Shown here in pieces: positions 56,948 to 64,000 of a DNA stretch of 64,000 nucleotides. The position numbers were made by a program, and so were the translations under genes. A model generated the notes under the pieces. It did not search any database. It had not been told where the DNA came from and saw nothing but the letters and a program-made list of their open reading frames with translations. Numbering within the stretch: the stretch's first letter is position 1; every line of letters begins with the position of its first letter. The DNA is from S015-6 sp964479535 (GTDB lineage: Bacteria > Desulfobacterota > DSWW01), in contig CAYZMM010000011.1 of NCBI GenBank assembly GCA_964479535.1, positions 62,001-126,000 of the forward strand, in the 5' to 3' direction.

Positions 56948-57352
56948 CTACCTCTTGTGGCACTCCCCGCAAGTGGTCGGGCCGGAGTCCTCCCCCTGCT
57001 TGATCGTCTTCCTGTGGCAGCCCGTGCACTGCCCGTGGAATGCCTCACGCAGGGCGGGCTCGTTGTCTTCCTTCTCGGCGCCGTGGCATCCGGTGCAGCC
57101 TTCGAACGGGTCTTCCACGGGCACCAGCTTCCCCTCGTCCTCGTCGTACTCGTGGTGACATTCACCGCAATCCAGGACTTCCATGTGAAGACCGTGGGGG
57201 AACGTAACGGCCGGACGCTGCTTCTTGCCGTAGACCTCCTCGTAGGCAATTTCGTAGCTGTCATCCTGCGCCAGCGCCCAACCCCCGACCTGGGCCAAGA
57301 CAAAAATCGATCCGAAAGCCGCCAGAGAGACGATCCAACCGTTCCTTTTCAT
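56948..57352 (-). CDS. tmcA: TmcA, tetraheme cytochrome c3
   Basis: A 134-residue periplasmic cytochrome. The signal peptide ends around WALAQ (residue 28). Four CXXCH sites: CGECH, CTGCH, CTGCH, CGECH, with the c3-type His in TFPHGLHMEVLDCGECHHEY. The mature protein is acidic (DDSYEIAYEEVYGK, YDEDEGKLVPVEDPFEG), as in type II c3 (TmcA) rather than the lysine-rich type I c3. It takes electrons from periplasmic hydrogenase or formate dehydrogenase via c3 and passes them to the TmcBCD membrane complex. It is the fourth gene of the operon here, after tmcD, C and B. Confidence 0.93.
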   Translation of the reverse strand: MKRNGWIVSLAAFGSIFVLAQVGGWALAQDDSYEIAYEEVYGKKQRPAVTFPHGLHMEVLDCGECHHEYDEDEGKLVPVEDPFEGCTGCHGAEKEDNEPALREAFHGQCTGCHRKTIKQGEDSGPTTCGECHKR

Positions 57353-57375
57353 CGGGCACCTCTTCCTCGTTCGCG

Positions 57376-58707
57376 TCAGACTTGCAGAGACTCAGGTATC
57401 TCCATACACTCCACCAGGATCTCGGAGAAGAACTTCACGTGCATGCCGAGTTCGTAACCGGCGACGATGTCTTCGATTCCGCTGTGGCAGTTGTGGCAAG
57501 GCGTGACGATCACCTTTGCGCCGGTCGCCTTGAACTGGTCCCCCTTGACCTTGTTGCCCTTCACGCGGTTCGTCTTCCACGGAGGGCCGCAGTTGATCAC
57601 GCCGCCCCCTGCACAACAGCAGTAGTTGTGCTCGAACCTCGGCTCCACGTCCCGGAAATCCGCACAGGTGGCATTCATGATATCGCGAAGCTTCTGCCCC
57701 AGACCTCTTCCGCGGATGATGTTGCAGGGGTCCTGAACCGTGATCGGCTCCTCGTATTTCTTCACGATCTTGATCTTCCCCGATTCGATCAGGTCGTGGT
57801 AGAACTCCACCGCGTGAATGAGCGGCACGGGCGGGTGCTTCCAGCCCAGCCACTTCGGCCCGTCGTAGGCAGCCCCGCGGAAGGCGTGCCCGCACTCGCC
57901 CATGACGATCTTCTTCACCTTCAGTTCGAGGGCCTTGTCGTAGTGTTTCCGCTCCACCCGGGCCATGACCTCGAAGTCGCCGGAGTACATGGCCATGTTG
58001 CTGTTGTCCCAACCGTCCAGGGAGGGCATGGTCCAGCTCATGCCGGCCACGGTCATGATCTGGTTCATCTGCCCGATCAGCTGGGGCAGGAACTTCGGCT
58101 CCGGGCCGATGACCGAGTACATGATGTCCGCCCCCTCCCGGTCGAGGGGGATCCGGGCGCCCTTCAACTCGTCCAGCAGTTCCTCCTCCTGCCACTGGAG
58201 CGTGTCGATCCACTCGTCCGGCTTGACCCACATCTGGTTCAACGTGGCTGCGTGGCTGTTCACCGTGTCCTGGAGGTACTGAGGCACGACACCGAGGAGG
58301 TGGCAGATCCTCCGGACCGTCAGGAGCAGGTAGGCCATGTCGATGCCGAAGGGACAGTACATGCTGCAGCGGCGGCAGACGTTGCACTCGGTGAAGGCGA
58401 TCCGGGCGGCCCGCCGGATGAACTCTGCGTCCACCTTGCCCTTCTTCTTGATCATCTCCCAGAGGGTGTCCTTCACCTTGCTCACCGGCGCGTACTTCGG
58501 ATCCCCGTCGTGGGAGTTGTAGAAATGGCACGCCTTCGAGCAGAGGCCGCAGTGCACACAGGTCTCCACGTAGACCTTCAGCCGGGCGGCGGTCTCCTCG
58601 TTGAGCACCTTCATGATCGTCTTTTCGATTTGCTCGGGGGTCAGCTTCTTTATCGTTTCGTCGAGGCCGATATCCTCTACCGGCTCTCTGTCCGGGGATG
58701 TTGCCAT
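57376..58707 (-). CDS. tmcB: TmcB, CCG-domain cytoplasmic iron-sulfur subunit
   Basis: A 443-residue HdrD/DsrK-like protein. [4Fe-4S] motifs CVHCGLCSKACHF (~50-62) and CNVCRRCSMYCPFG (~108-121); CCG half: MGECGHAFRG (~272), TVQDPCNIIRGRG (~328), NYCCCAGGGVINCG (~367) and VTPCHNCHSGIED (~407). It gives the Tmc complex a cytoplasmic catalytic or electron-exit site; the physiological acceptor is not settled. Gap to tmcA is 23 nt. The fourth CCG-family protein in the window, and the one with the best-known complex after DsrK. Confidence 0.93.
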   Translation of the reverse strand: MATSPDREPVEDIGLDETIKKLTPEQIEKTIMKVLNEETAARLKVYVETCVHCGLCSKACHFYNSHDGDPKYAPVSKVKDTLWEMIKKKGKVDAEFIRRAARIAFTECNVCRRCSMYCPFGIDMAYLLLTVRRICHLLGVVPQYLQDTVNSHAATLNQMWVKPDEWIDTLQWQEEELLDELKGARIPLDREGADIMYSVIGPEPKFLPQLIGQMNQIMTVAGMSWTMPSLDGWDNSNMAMYSGDFEVMARVERKHYDKALELKVKKIVMGECGHAFRGAAYDGPKWLGWKHPPVPLIHAVEFYHDLIESGKIKIVKKYEEPITVQDPCNIIRGRGLGQKLRDIMNATCADFRDVEPRFEHNYCCCAGGGVINCGPPWKTNRVKGNKVKGDQFKATGAKVIVTPCHNCHSGIEDIVAGYELGMHVKFFSEILVECMEIPESLQV

Positions 58708-58723
58708 GTCACCTCCTTGTTAT

Positions 58724-58749
58724 CAGGGCTCAGGGGTCCGGGGCCGGGG
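58724..58749. repeat. GGGGTCA-like tract between tmcB and tmcC
   Basis: Degenerate units CAGGGCT, CAGGGGT, CCGGGGC, CGGGG, related to 8160-8187. It lies between the tmcC stop and the tmcB start, within the operon. Confidence 0.65.
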
Positions 58750-58802
58750 ATCGGCACGAACTGCAGAAATCCGCGACCCCCCCCACGCGCATGACGCTCA
58801 GG

Positions 58803-59456
58803 TTACCAATCACGGGCGTTTCGGACATTGCCGAATTCCGAGCCCATATAGGCTCGGGTGAAGAAGAAGAAAAACATGTGGCTCAGCCGCGTAAAGGGGA
58901 TGGCCACGAGCAGCGCCTCTCCTGCAAGAATGTGGAGAATCAGCATGGGGCGATACGGTCCCAGCTGATGGTACGCGAGCACGCCCGTAAGAAAGGGCAG
59001 CGCAACCAGTGCCAGCAGGACATAGTCCGAGAGAAAGGTGACGTTCTGCACCTCGGGGGCCACGATTCTCCGTACCAGAAAGAAGACGCAGCCGAGCACC
59101 ACCAGGATGCTCATCACGTCCGCCACGCTCTCCGGAAGGCTCCACCACTGGACCTGCCAGGATTCGTACACCAGGATGATGTGGGCGAGCAGGAAGATCG
59201 GGGTCAGCAGCAGACAGATGTGGAACACGAAGGCAACGACGGTCATCACCGGCCGCTGCCGCATGTTCACGCTGCCGAAGGGGATCAGCCAGTGCATCAA
59301 AGATCTCAGTCCGTACTTCAGGCTCATGTACGGGTAGACAACCTTGTCCTTCCGGGCGTCGATCAGCATGGAAACGATACGGTAGATGCTTCCCAGAAAG
59401 AAGACCAGCAGGGCTACCCACGCCAACGGGCCCCGGACGAATTCGTACAGGTCCAT
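58803..59456 (-). CDS. tmcC: TmcC, cytochrome b membrane subunit
   Basis: A 217-residue membrane protein with five predicted helices: PLAWVALLVFFLGSIYRIVS, VMTVVAFVFHICLLLTPIFL, SVADVMSILVVLGCVFFLV, VLLALVALPFLTGVLAY and LILHILAGEALLVAIPFTRL. Histidines in helices 2 and 5 (VFHIC, LHILAG) and FTRLSHMFFFFFTRAYMG at the end match heme-b binding gamma-type cytochromes. It anchors TmcB and links it to menaquinone or to TmcA. The gap to tmcB (95 nt) contains a short repeat tract; tmcD is 65 nt upstream. Confidence 0.92.
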   Translation of the reverse strand: MDLYEFVRGPLAWVALLVFFLGSIYRIVSMLIDARKDKVVYPYMSLKYGLRSLMHWLIPFGSVNMRQRPVMTVVAFVFHICLLLTPIFLLAHIILVYESWQVQWWSLPESVADVMSILVVLGCVFFLVRRIVAPEVQNVTFLSDYVLLALVALPFLTGVLAYHQLGPYRPMLILHILAGEALLVAIPFTRLSHMFFFFFTRAYMGSEFGNVRNARDW

Positions 59457-59521
59457 CGCTCCTCCCTCTTCTTGAGATTCTTCAGATACCTTGACCGTCC
59501 TGCGGAAGTCCGTTACGGATT

Positions 59522-60772
59522 TCAGATCGCGACCACACGACGAACGTATTTACCGTTTTCCCGTGCCTTCACCAGGACCCGGTCTCCCTCGGGGCCGACG
59601 ACCGGATCGTAGAGCCCGTCGTACTCCGGCCCGAGGACCTTGCCGTTCAAGGCGAGGGCGAACTTGCCGTTCCGCTCGACCTTCGCGATCACCTTCTGCC
59701 CGTCCGGGCTGAAGACGGGGGTCCAGACCATCTCGAAGTGTTCGCTCCAGGGCACCCCGTCCACACCGATGGTCCACCGGTTCTTGTCCTTCACGATCGC
59801 CGCCACGCGCTTCCCGTCCGGGCTGAAGACGGGGTCGGACACGGCGTCCCCGAAGGTCCTGCTCCAGGGCCGGCCGTCCACGGCCATGGTCCACTTCCCG
59901 AACGTGGGCGAAACCACGGCAGCGATCCGGGTGCCGTCCGCGCTGAAGATGGGCTTCCACAATTGCCCGAAGGCCCGCCCCCAGAGGTCCTTGCCGTCAC
60001 AGGCCAGAACCCATCCCGACCCGGTCCTTGCCGGGGCGATAACGCCGCCGTTTTCCGGGTGGAAACAGGGCTCCCAGACGCACCCGTACACCGTCTCCCA
60101 GGGCTTGCCGTCCACGGCTACGGTGTAGGCGCTGGTCTCGAGCCGGACCTCCGCGGCCACTTGCTTTCCGTCGCGGCTGAAGGCGAGGCCCCAGACGTTC
60201 ATGAAGTTCCGGTCCCAGGTCTGCCCGTCGACCGCCACGGTCCACACACCCTCCAGGAATGCGAAGATGTCCCCCTCCGCGAGTTCCCGGGTCTGGGCCG
60301 TTGCGGCGGCCCGCGAGCCGTCAGGGCTCAACGCGAAGTCCCTGAGCTGGATGAAGCCCTGCTCCCAGGTCTTCCCGTCCAAGCAGACCCCGTAGCCCTC
60401 GTCCCCGTTCACCTGGGCGGCGATCACGTTGGACTCGGAAGCGAACCTGAGGTTCCACACATACTCGAACGTCTGCTCCCAGGCGACCCCGTCGACCAGG
60501 ACCGTCCACTCGTCGTCCGCCATGGTGATGGCGGCCAGACGGCCGTCCGGGGCGAACTGGACGGAGTAGACCTTCTCATAGGTCTGTTCCCAGGTACTAC
60601 CATTCACAGAGCAGGTGAGATTTCCCTCTTCGTCCTTGACGATGGCCCCCATCTTCTCCCCATCCGGGCTGACGACCTCGTCGTAGACCTCGGTGTGGGT
60701 CTTTGTCCATTCGTCCAGGTCGGTCACAAGTTTTTCGCCGATTTCCCAATCCCAGCTCTGCTGTTCGCCCAT
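59522..60772 (-). CDS. tmcD: TmcD, tryptophan-rich beta-propeller-like protein
   Basis: A 416-residue cytoplasmic protein made of about eight repeats of 40-45 residues. Each unit carries V-D-G-x-x-W-x-x-x-F/Y-x-x-V/L-W followed by F-S-P-D-G-x-x-V-A-A, for example VAWEQTFEYVWNLRFASESN, QTWDRNFMNVWGLAFSRDGK and VPWSEHFEMVWTPVFSPDGQ. This suits a WD40-like propeller. TmcD of Desulfovibrio has the same W-rich repeat style. No signal peptide; the ATG has GAGGG 7 nt upstream. It is first in the operon here, directly behind a consensus promoter. Its role in the Tmc complex is unknown; scaffolding is likely. Confidence 0.88.
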   Translation of the reverse strand: MGEQQSWDWEIGEKLVTDLDEWTKTHTEVYDEVVSPDGEKMGAIVKDEEGNLTCSVNGSTWEQTYEKVYSVQFAPDGRLAAITMADDEWTVLVDGVAWEQTFEYVWNLRFASESNVIAAQVNGDEGYGVCLDGKTWEQGFIQLRDFALSPDGSRAAATAQTRELAEGDIFAFLEGVWTVAVDGQTWDRNFMNVWGLAFSRDGKQVAAEVRLETSAYTVAVDGKPWETVYGCVWEPCFHPENGGVIAPARTGSGWVLACDGKDLWGRAFGQLWKPIFSADGTRIAAVVSPTFGKWTMAVDGRPWSRTFGDAVSDPVFSPDGKRVAAIVKDKNRWTIGVDGVPWSEHFEMVWTPVFSPDGQKVIAKVERNGKFALALNGKVLGPEYDGLYDPVVGPEGDRVLVKARENGKYVRRVVAI

Positions 60773-60872
60773 TTGGAAACCCTCACATATCCGGTTTTTC
60801 GGTAAGCTCCGGGGCTGGCCTCTCTTCGCTCCTGCACGAAAGATTCGGGCTTCGTGCGGGCACAGAACGGCC

Positions 60873-60901
60873 AGTATAGCACGGGCCCAAGCGGCTGTCA
60901 A
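60873..60901 (-). promoter_or_regulatory. Promoter of the tmcDCBA operon
   Basis: Minus strand: TTGACA (60901-60896), 17-bp spacer, TATACT (60878-60873). The closest match to the sigma-70 consensus in the window. The leader is about 95 nt. Confidence 0.8.
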
Positions 60902-60992
60902 AAAAGCCGTTTAATTCCTATGACTTAGGTAGTGATTTGGAATTTGTGTGGGCCCGTGCAATCCGCCGGAGGGTGGGCTATGCTTTTGCCTC

Positions 60993-61637
60993 ATGGAGCC
61001 AAAGGACCTTTCCATACGAGACTTCTACGCGAAAGTCTGGGGCGAGTACGCGGATCCGCAACATCATCCGATCACGGCAGAGGGCCTGGCGGTGCAGAGG
61101 CGTATCGTGGCCCGCCGCATCCGGGATGCGAGGCCCCGGCGGGTGCTCGACCTCGGCTGCGGGCCCGAACCGGTCGTCCGGACCGGCGCCGCTCCCTTCG
61201 TGGTCGCGGCGGATCTCGTCTTCGACATGCTGCAGCACATCGGGGCGACCCGGGACGGACCCATGGTCTGCCTCGACGCCCGCAGGCTCCCTTTCCGGGA
61301 CCGGTGCTTCGACTTCCTCTGGTGCGGTCTGCTGATCGACCACATCCAGGACCCGGAGGCCTGGATTCGGGAGCTCCACCGCGTGCTGGCGCCCGGGGCC
61401 ACGCTGGGCATGGCGTGCTGGCGTCGTTCCCACCTCCCGGCCGACCGCTACCCCGAAGACGCCCGCATGCGCTACACCACGGCGCACGGCGAAGAACTGT
61501 CGGTCGCGAGCTTCCCCACCTGGGAGGCGGCCGCGAGGATTCTCGCCGCCAGGGACCCTCGAACCGAACTGCACGCGTTCACCATCGTGCCGGACGACTA
61601 CGTGCTCGAAGTCGCCTGGGCAAAAGTTCCCACCTAG
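60993..61637 (+). CDS. Class I SAM-dependent methyltransferase
   Basis: A 214-residue methyltransferase (Methyltransf_11 type). SAM-binding motif I is VLDLGCGPEPVVRTGAAPFV (~47-66), motif II region VVAADLVFDMLQHIG, then CLDARRLPFRDRCFDFLWCG (motif IV, D-A-x-x-L-P-F) and LHRVLAPGATLGMACW. The N-terminal FYAKVWGEYADPQHHPIT is typical of small-molecule methyltransferases. No good ribosome site precedes the ATG, so the start is tentative. It is divergent from tmcD and convergent with the membrane protein at 61657. The substrate is unknown. Confidence 0.82.
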   Translation: MEPKDLSIRDFYAKVWGEYADPQHHPITAEGLAVQRRIVARRIRDARPRRVLDLGCGPEPVVRTGAAPFVVAADLVFDMLQHIGATRDGPMVCLDARRLPFRDRCFDFLWCGLLIDHIQDPEAWIRELHRVLAPGATLGMACWRRSHLPADRYPEDARMRYTTAHGEELSVASFPTWEAAARILAARDPRTELHAFTIVPDDYVLEVAWAKVPT

Positions 61638-61650
61638 CGCACAGCCCAGC

Positions 61651-61680
61651 CGGGGGTCAGAGGTCAGGGGTCAGGGGTCG
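61651..61680. repeat. GGGGTCA tract encoding the end of the downstream gene
   Basis: CGGGGGTCAGAGGTCAGG + GGTCAGGGGTCG. The last residues of the gene at 61657 (minus strand), RPLTPDL and the stop, are read from this tract. Confidence 0.85.
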
Positions 61681-63996
61681 GGCGCGATGCAGGAGGAAGA
61701 GGCTGCAGGCCTTGAGCGCGGCAACGAAGAACAGCGTGTTGCGTATACCGACCAGCGGAACCATCAGCACGCTGACCAGCATGGCGCCGAGCCAGGCACC
61801 GGCCAGGTCCAGCGCATAGAGGGCTCCCCCTACGCGGGAACCGCCCTTGCCCGTGCGCATCAGAGCTTCGCGGTTCGCCAGCGGGAACTCCGCGCCCACG
61901 AACATGCCGGCTGCCAGGTTGATGCAGAGCAGGACCCATTTGGGTGTACCCACCACGACCGTCTTCTCGAGAAGATGGCCGTGCAGGGCGACGATCCCCC
62001 AGGCGGCGGCCAGCACGAACGCGAAGAGCAGGGCCTCGATCCGGAAGAAGAACCGAACCCCCTGCCGGATCCTCGTGAGCATCCGGGTGAGAAGAAATGC
62101 GCCCGAAGCGAGGCCCGCCATGAAGGCGGCGATCAGGAGCCCGATCCACTGGTAGAGAACGCCGTACAGGGACTGAAAGGTGAGCAGGACGATCATTTCA
62201 ATGGCCATCCCCGCAAATCCCGTACTGAAGACGGCAAAGGAGAGCGCCCGTGCGCCGCCGCTGTTCCTTCTCCCCGCGAAGCCTGCGAACGGCAGGGTCA
62301 GGGCAAGCAAGGCGGCCAGCAGAACGAAGATTCGCAGCCGCTCGACCACGGGGAAGACCTCCCGCCACCCCGGCTGTACTTCTGCGTTTCGGTGGGCGAG
62401 CGTGTAGTAGACCAGGGAGGGCGTCAAATCACGGTTGATTCGTGTCCCCTCCGTCTTCTCCAGGGCCTCACGCACCCATCGGCCCTGCCAAGGGTCCATC
62501 ATGTACGCCAGGTGATAAGGCCGAATCACGGACGTCTCCACGCCCCTCTCCTCGAGCCTGTCGGCGAGAAGGCCGGGGGTCAATGCACGCACGTGTACGT
62601 CCCTGGCTGCGAGAAACAGGTTCCTCTCGCCGGGCAGAACCCGGACGTGCGGAAAGACCCTTTCCAGTGTGTCCCGGACACACCGATTCATGCGGAGGAT
62701 CTCTTCACTCAGGTAGGACGAGGAGCCGGGCATGGAAAGAGCGACGATCCCTCCCGGCTCGAGGACCCTGCGGGCGAGGCGGAAGAACTCTTCCGTGAAG
62801 AACCGGTTCATCTGAAGCGTCGCCGGATCCGGCACGTGGAGGATCACCGCATCCACCTTCCGTTCCGCTCTGCGAAGAAAGAACCTTCCGTCTTGGAACA
62901 GAATCCGCGTGCGGGGATCCTGGAGTTCCTGCCTCACCGACGGCGTGGCATACGGCTCGACCACCCGGACGAGAAGGGGGTCCAGCTCCGTGTAGTACAG
63001 GGCCTTCAGGGGATGCTTCTGCGCCTCGGCGAGCGCTCCTCCCACGCCGCCACCCACCAGAAGGACTTCCCTCGGCTCCGGATGAGCCAGGAGAGGAACA
63101 TGAACCAGGGTCTCCAAGGCGGCTCGATCCGGATGGGGAAACGTGATGGTCGGAATCCCGTTCTGATAGACCATGTACTGTTCGTCGAGTCGGAGCAGAG
63201 CCACGTTGCCATAGACGGAGTCGGCGCTTTCCTGTAGCTCCAGCGGATGCCAGCGCAGTTGAAGGATCCACCGGTCGAGCCGGCCCCCCACCGGAGTCGC
63301 CGCGCCGACGACAAAGCCGACCATCAACAACAGGCAGACGGCCCGGTGCAGGGCGAGAACACCGTACGCACGGGCTCCGGTTTCCGTCACCTCTTCCCCT
63401 CGGCCTCCGGACCCGGCCAGGAGGAACAGCATGACGCCCATGCTCGCCGCGCCCACACAGAGCGCGATCATGACCGAATGGACACGTCCCACGAGCAGAA
63501 ACGTGAAGACGAGCCCTGCCAGGAACGCGCCCAGCGACTCGAGGGCGTACACCATGCCGGGTGCATGATGACGAGCCGGGTCACGGGCCGCCATGAGCCG
63601 GCAGCCGTACGTGAAGGCCACGCCGTTGAGACATGCGAGGGGACCGAGAAGGGCGATGGACACACCCCAGATCTCCAGATAGCTCACGATCTCCCACGGG
63701 GACTTGCCCAGCAGCCAGCGATTCGCTCGAATCACCAGAAGGGTCAGGGGCAGCAACAGGGAGAGGGCCGCCTGAACCCGGACAAACGCACAGAGGGGAT
63801 CCTTCGAACGGTCCGCCCGCCTTCCCGACAGCCAGCTGCCCAGGGCCTCCAAGAGCAGCCAGCTGCCCAGCACGATTCCGATGACGAATTCGTTTCCCTG
63901 AAAGGCCAGGAGGAATTCCCGAAGGATCAGGACCTGCGAGAGGAGGAAGAGGACCCCCATCACGACCATGGCCAGCACCCGGGCAACACTGTACAT
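61657..63996 (-). CDS. Membrane-bound spermidine synthase-like protein
   Basis: A 779-residue fusion. The N-terminal half has about six to seven membrane helices (VLAMVVMGVLFLLSQVLILR, GIVLGSWLLLEALGSWLSG, YALESLGAFLAGLVFTFLLV). A soluble spermidine synthase-type domain follows (~290-480): VLLVGGGVGGALAEAQKHP (SAM-binding G-G-G-x-G), YYTELDPLLVRVVEPYA and ILFQDGRFFLRRAERKVDAV. The C-terminal part returns to the membrane with about five to seven helices (MIVLLTFQSLYGVLYQW). Catalytic Asp residues of true aminopropyltransferases are not obvious, so the activity is uncertain. The start lies 5 bp from the window edge and may be further upstream. The C-terminus runs through a GGGGTCA tract. Confidence 0.85.
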   Translation of the reverse strand: MYSVARVLAMVVMGVLFLLSQVLILREFLLAFQGNEFVIGIVLGSWLLLEALGSWLSGRRADRSKDPLCAFVRVQAALSLLLPLTLLVIRANRWLLGKSPWEIVSYLEIWGVSIALLGPLACLNGVAFTYGCRLMAARDPARHHAPGMVYALESLGAFLAGLVFTFLLVGRVHSVMIALCVGAASMGVMLFLLAGSGGRGEEVTETGARAYGVLALHRAVCLLLMVGFVVGAATPVGGRLDRWILQLRWHPLELQESADSVYGNVALLRLDEQYMVYQNGIPTITFPHPDRAALETLVHVPLLAHPEPREVLLVGGGVGGALAEAQKHPLKALYYTELDPLLVRVVEPYATPSVRQELQDPRTRILFQDGRFFLRRAERKVDAVILHVPDPATLQMNRFFTEEFFRLARRVLEPGGIVALSMPGSSSYLSEEILRMNRCVRDTLERVFPHVRVLPGERNLFLAARDVHVRALTPGLLADRLEERGVETSVIRPYHLAYMMDPWQGRWVREALEKTEGTRINRDLTPSLVYYTLAHRNAEVQPGWREVFPVVERLRIFVLLAALLALTLPFAGFAGRRNSGGARALSFAVFSTGFAGMAIEMIVLLTFQSLYGVLYQWIGLLIAAFMAGLASGAFLLTRMLTRIRQGVRFFFRIEALLFAFVLAAAWGIVALHGHLLEKTVVVGTPKWVLLCINLAAGMFVGAEFPLANREALMRTGKGGSRVGGALYALDLAGAWLGAMLVSVLMVPLVGIRNTLFFVAALKACSLFLLHRARPLTPDL

Positions 63997-64000
63997 GGGA

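Overview
The window reads as GC-rich chromosomal DNA of a dissimilatory sulfate-reducing bacterium of the Desulfobacterota (former Deltaproteobacteria). The evidence is a complete reductive-type sulfate respiration gene set: DsrAB with DsrD, QmoABC, a membrane DsrMKJOP complex and the Tmc complex, all of them sulfate-reducer families. I cannot name a genus from sequence alone. No rRNA, tRNA, CRISPR array, prophage or intact insertion sequence was seen, but the intergenic regions hold several families of palindromic and short tandem repeats.

Layout. 1-3.0 kb (minus): a GlrK/QseG/GlrR-like set of sensor kinase, lipoprotein and sigma-54 response regulator, the last cut by the window edge. 3.4-8.1 kb (plus): an outer-membrane beta-barrel candidate, then a TRAP transporter with an accessory TatT lipoprotein (tatT-dctP-dctQ-dctM). 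8.4-11 kb: argS and a small unknown gene, bracketed by hairpin repeats. 11.4-12.8 kb (plus): two genes making sirohydrochlorin. 20.7-12.8 kb (minus): a long operon dsrN-dsrC-(RsbRD_N protein)-dsrM-K-J-O-P-ferredoxin. 21-27 kb: small and accessory genes (zinc-ribbon proteins, two tandem YkgJ proteins, TPR proteins, an FKBP isomerase, unknowns) and a lone dsrD. 37.3-27.3 kb (minus): aprBA, qmoABC, dsrAB. 38.2 kb (plus): sat. 43.9-39.5 kb (minus): a second QmoA/QmoB-like pair with a DsrK-like protein and a C_GCAxxG_C_C protein. 44-49.4 kb (plus): a phosphatase, a thioredoxin-HEAT protein and two sigma-54-type regulators, one with a degenerate ATPase. 49.5-56.5 kb (plus): a DsrMK-like membrane pair, a HEAT protein, a receiver protein, a triple-PAS kinase and a PfkB kinase. 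60.8-56.6 kb (minus): tmcD-C-B-A and another receiver gene. 61-64 kb: a methyltransferase and a membrane spermidine-synthase-like protein.

How it fits together. Sat activates sulfate to APS, AprBA reduces APS to sulfite with electrons from QmoABC, and DsrAB reduces sulfite onto DsrC, whose trisulfide is thought to be reduced by DsrMKJOP using menaquinol. The SUMT and precorrin-2 dehydrogenase genes supply sirohydrochlorin, which DsrN amidates for the DsrAB siroheme. Tmc, the DsrMK-like pair and the soluble Hdr-like set offer further routes between periplasmic cytochromes, quinone and cytoplasmic thiol/disulfide carriers. There are four DsrK/HdrD-type CCG subunits in 45 kb.

Most notable signals: (1) the same 18-bp operator, TGAATGATYATTCATTCA, lies just downstream of a consensus-type promoter in front of both the dsrN...dsrMKJOP operon and aprBA, suggesting one repressor over both halves of the pathway; (2) a family of hairpin elements keeps its loop while its long perfect stems change together, often directly beside stop codons; (3) an extra Qmo/Hdr-like operon lies next to sat; (4) a sigma-54 activator paralogue has lost its key ATPase and sigma-contact residues. 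All functional calls come from reading the sequence; no database search was run.
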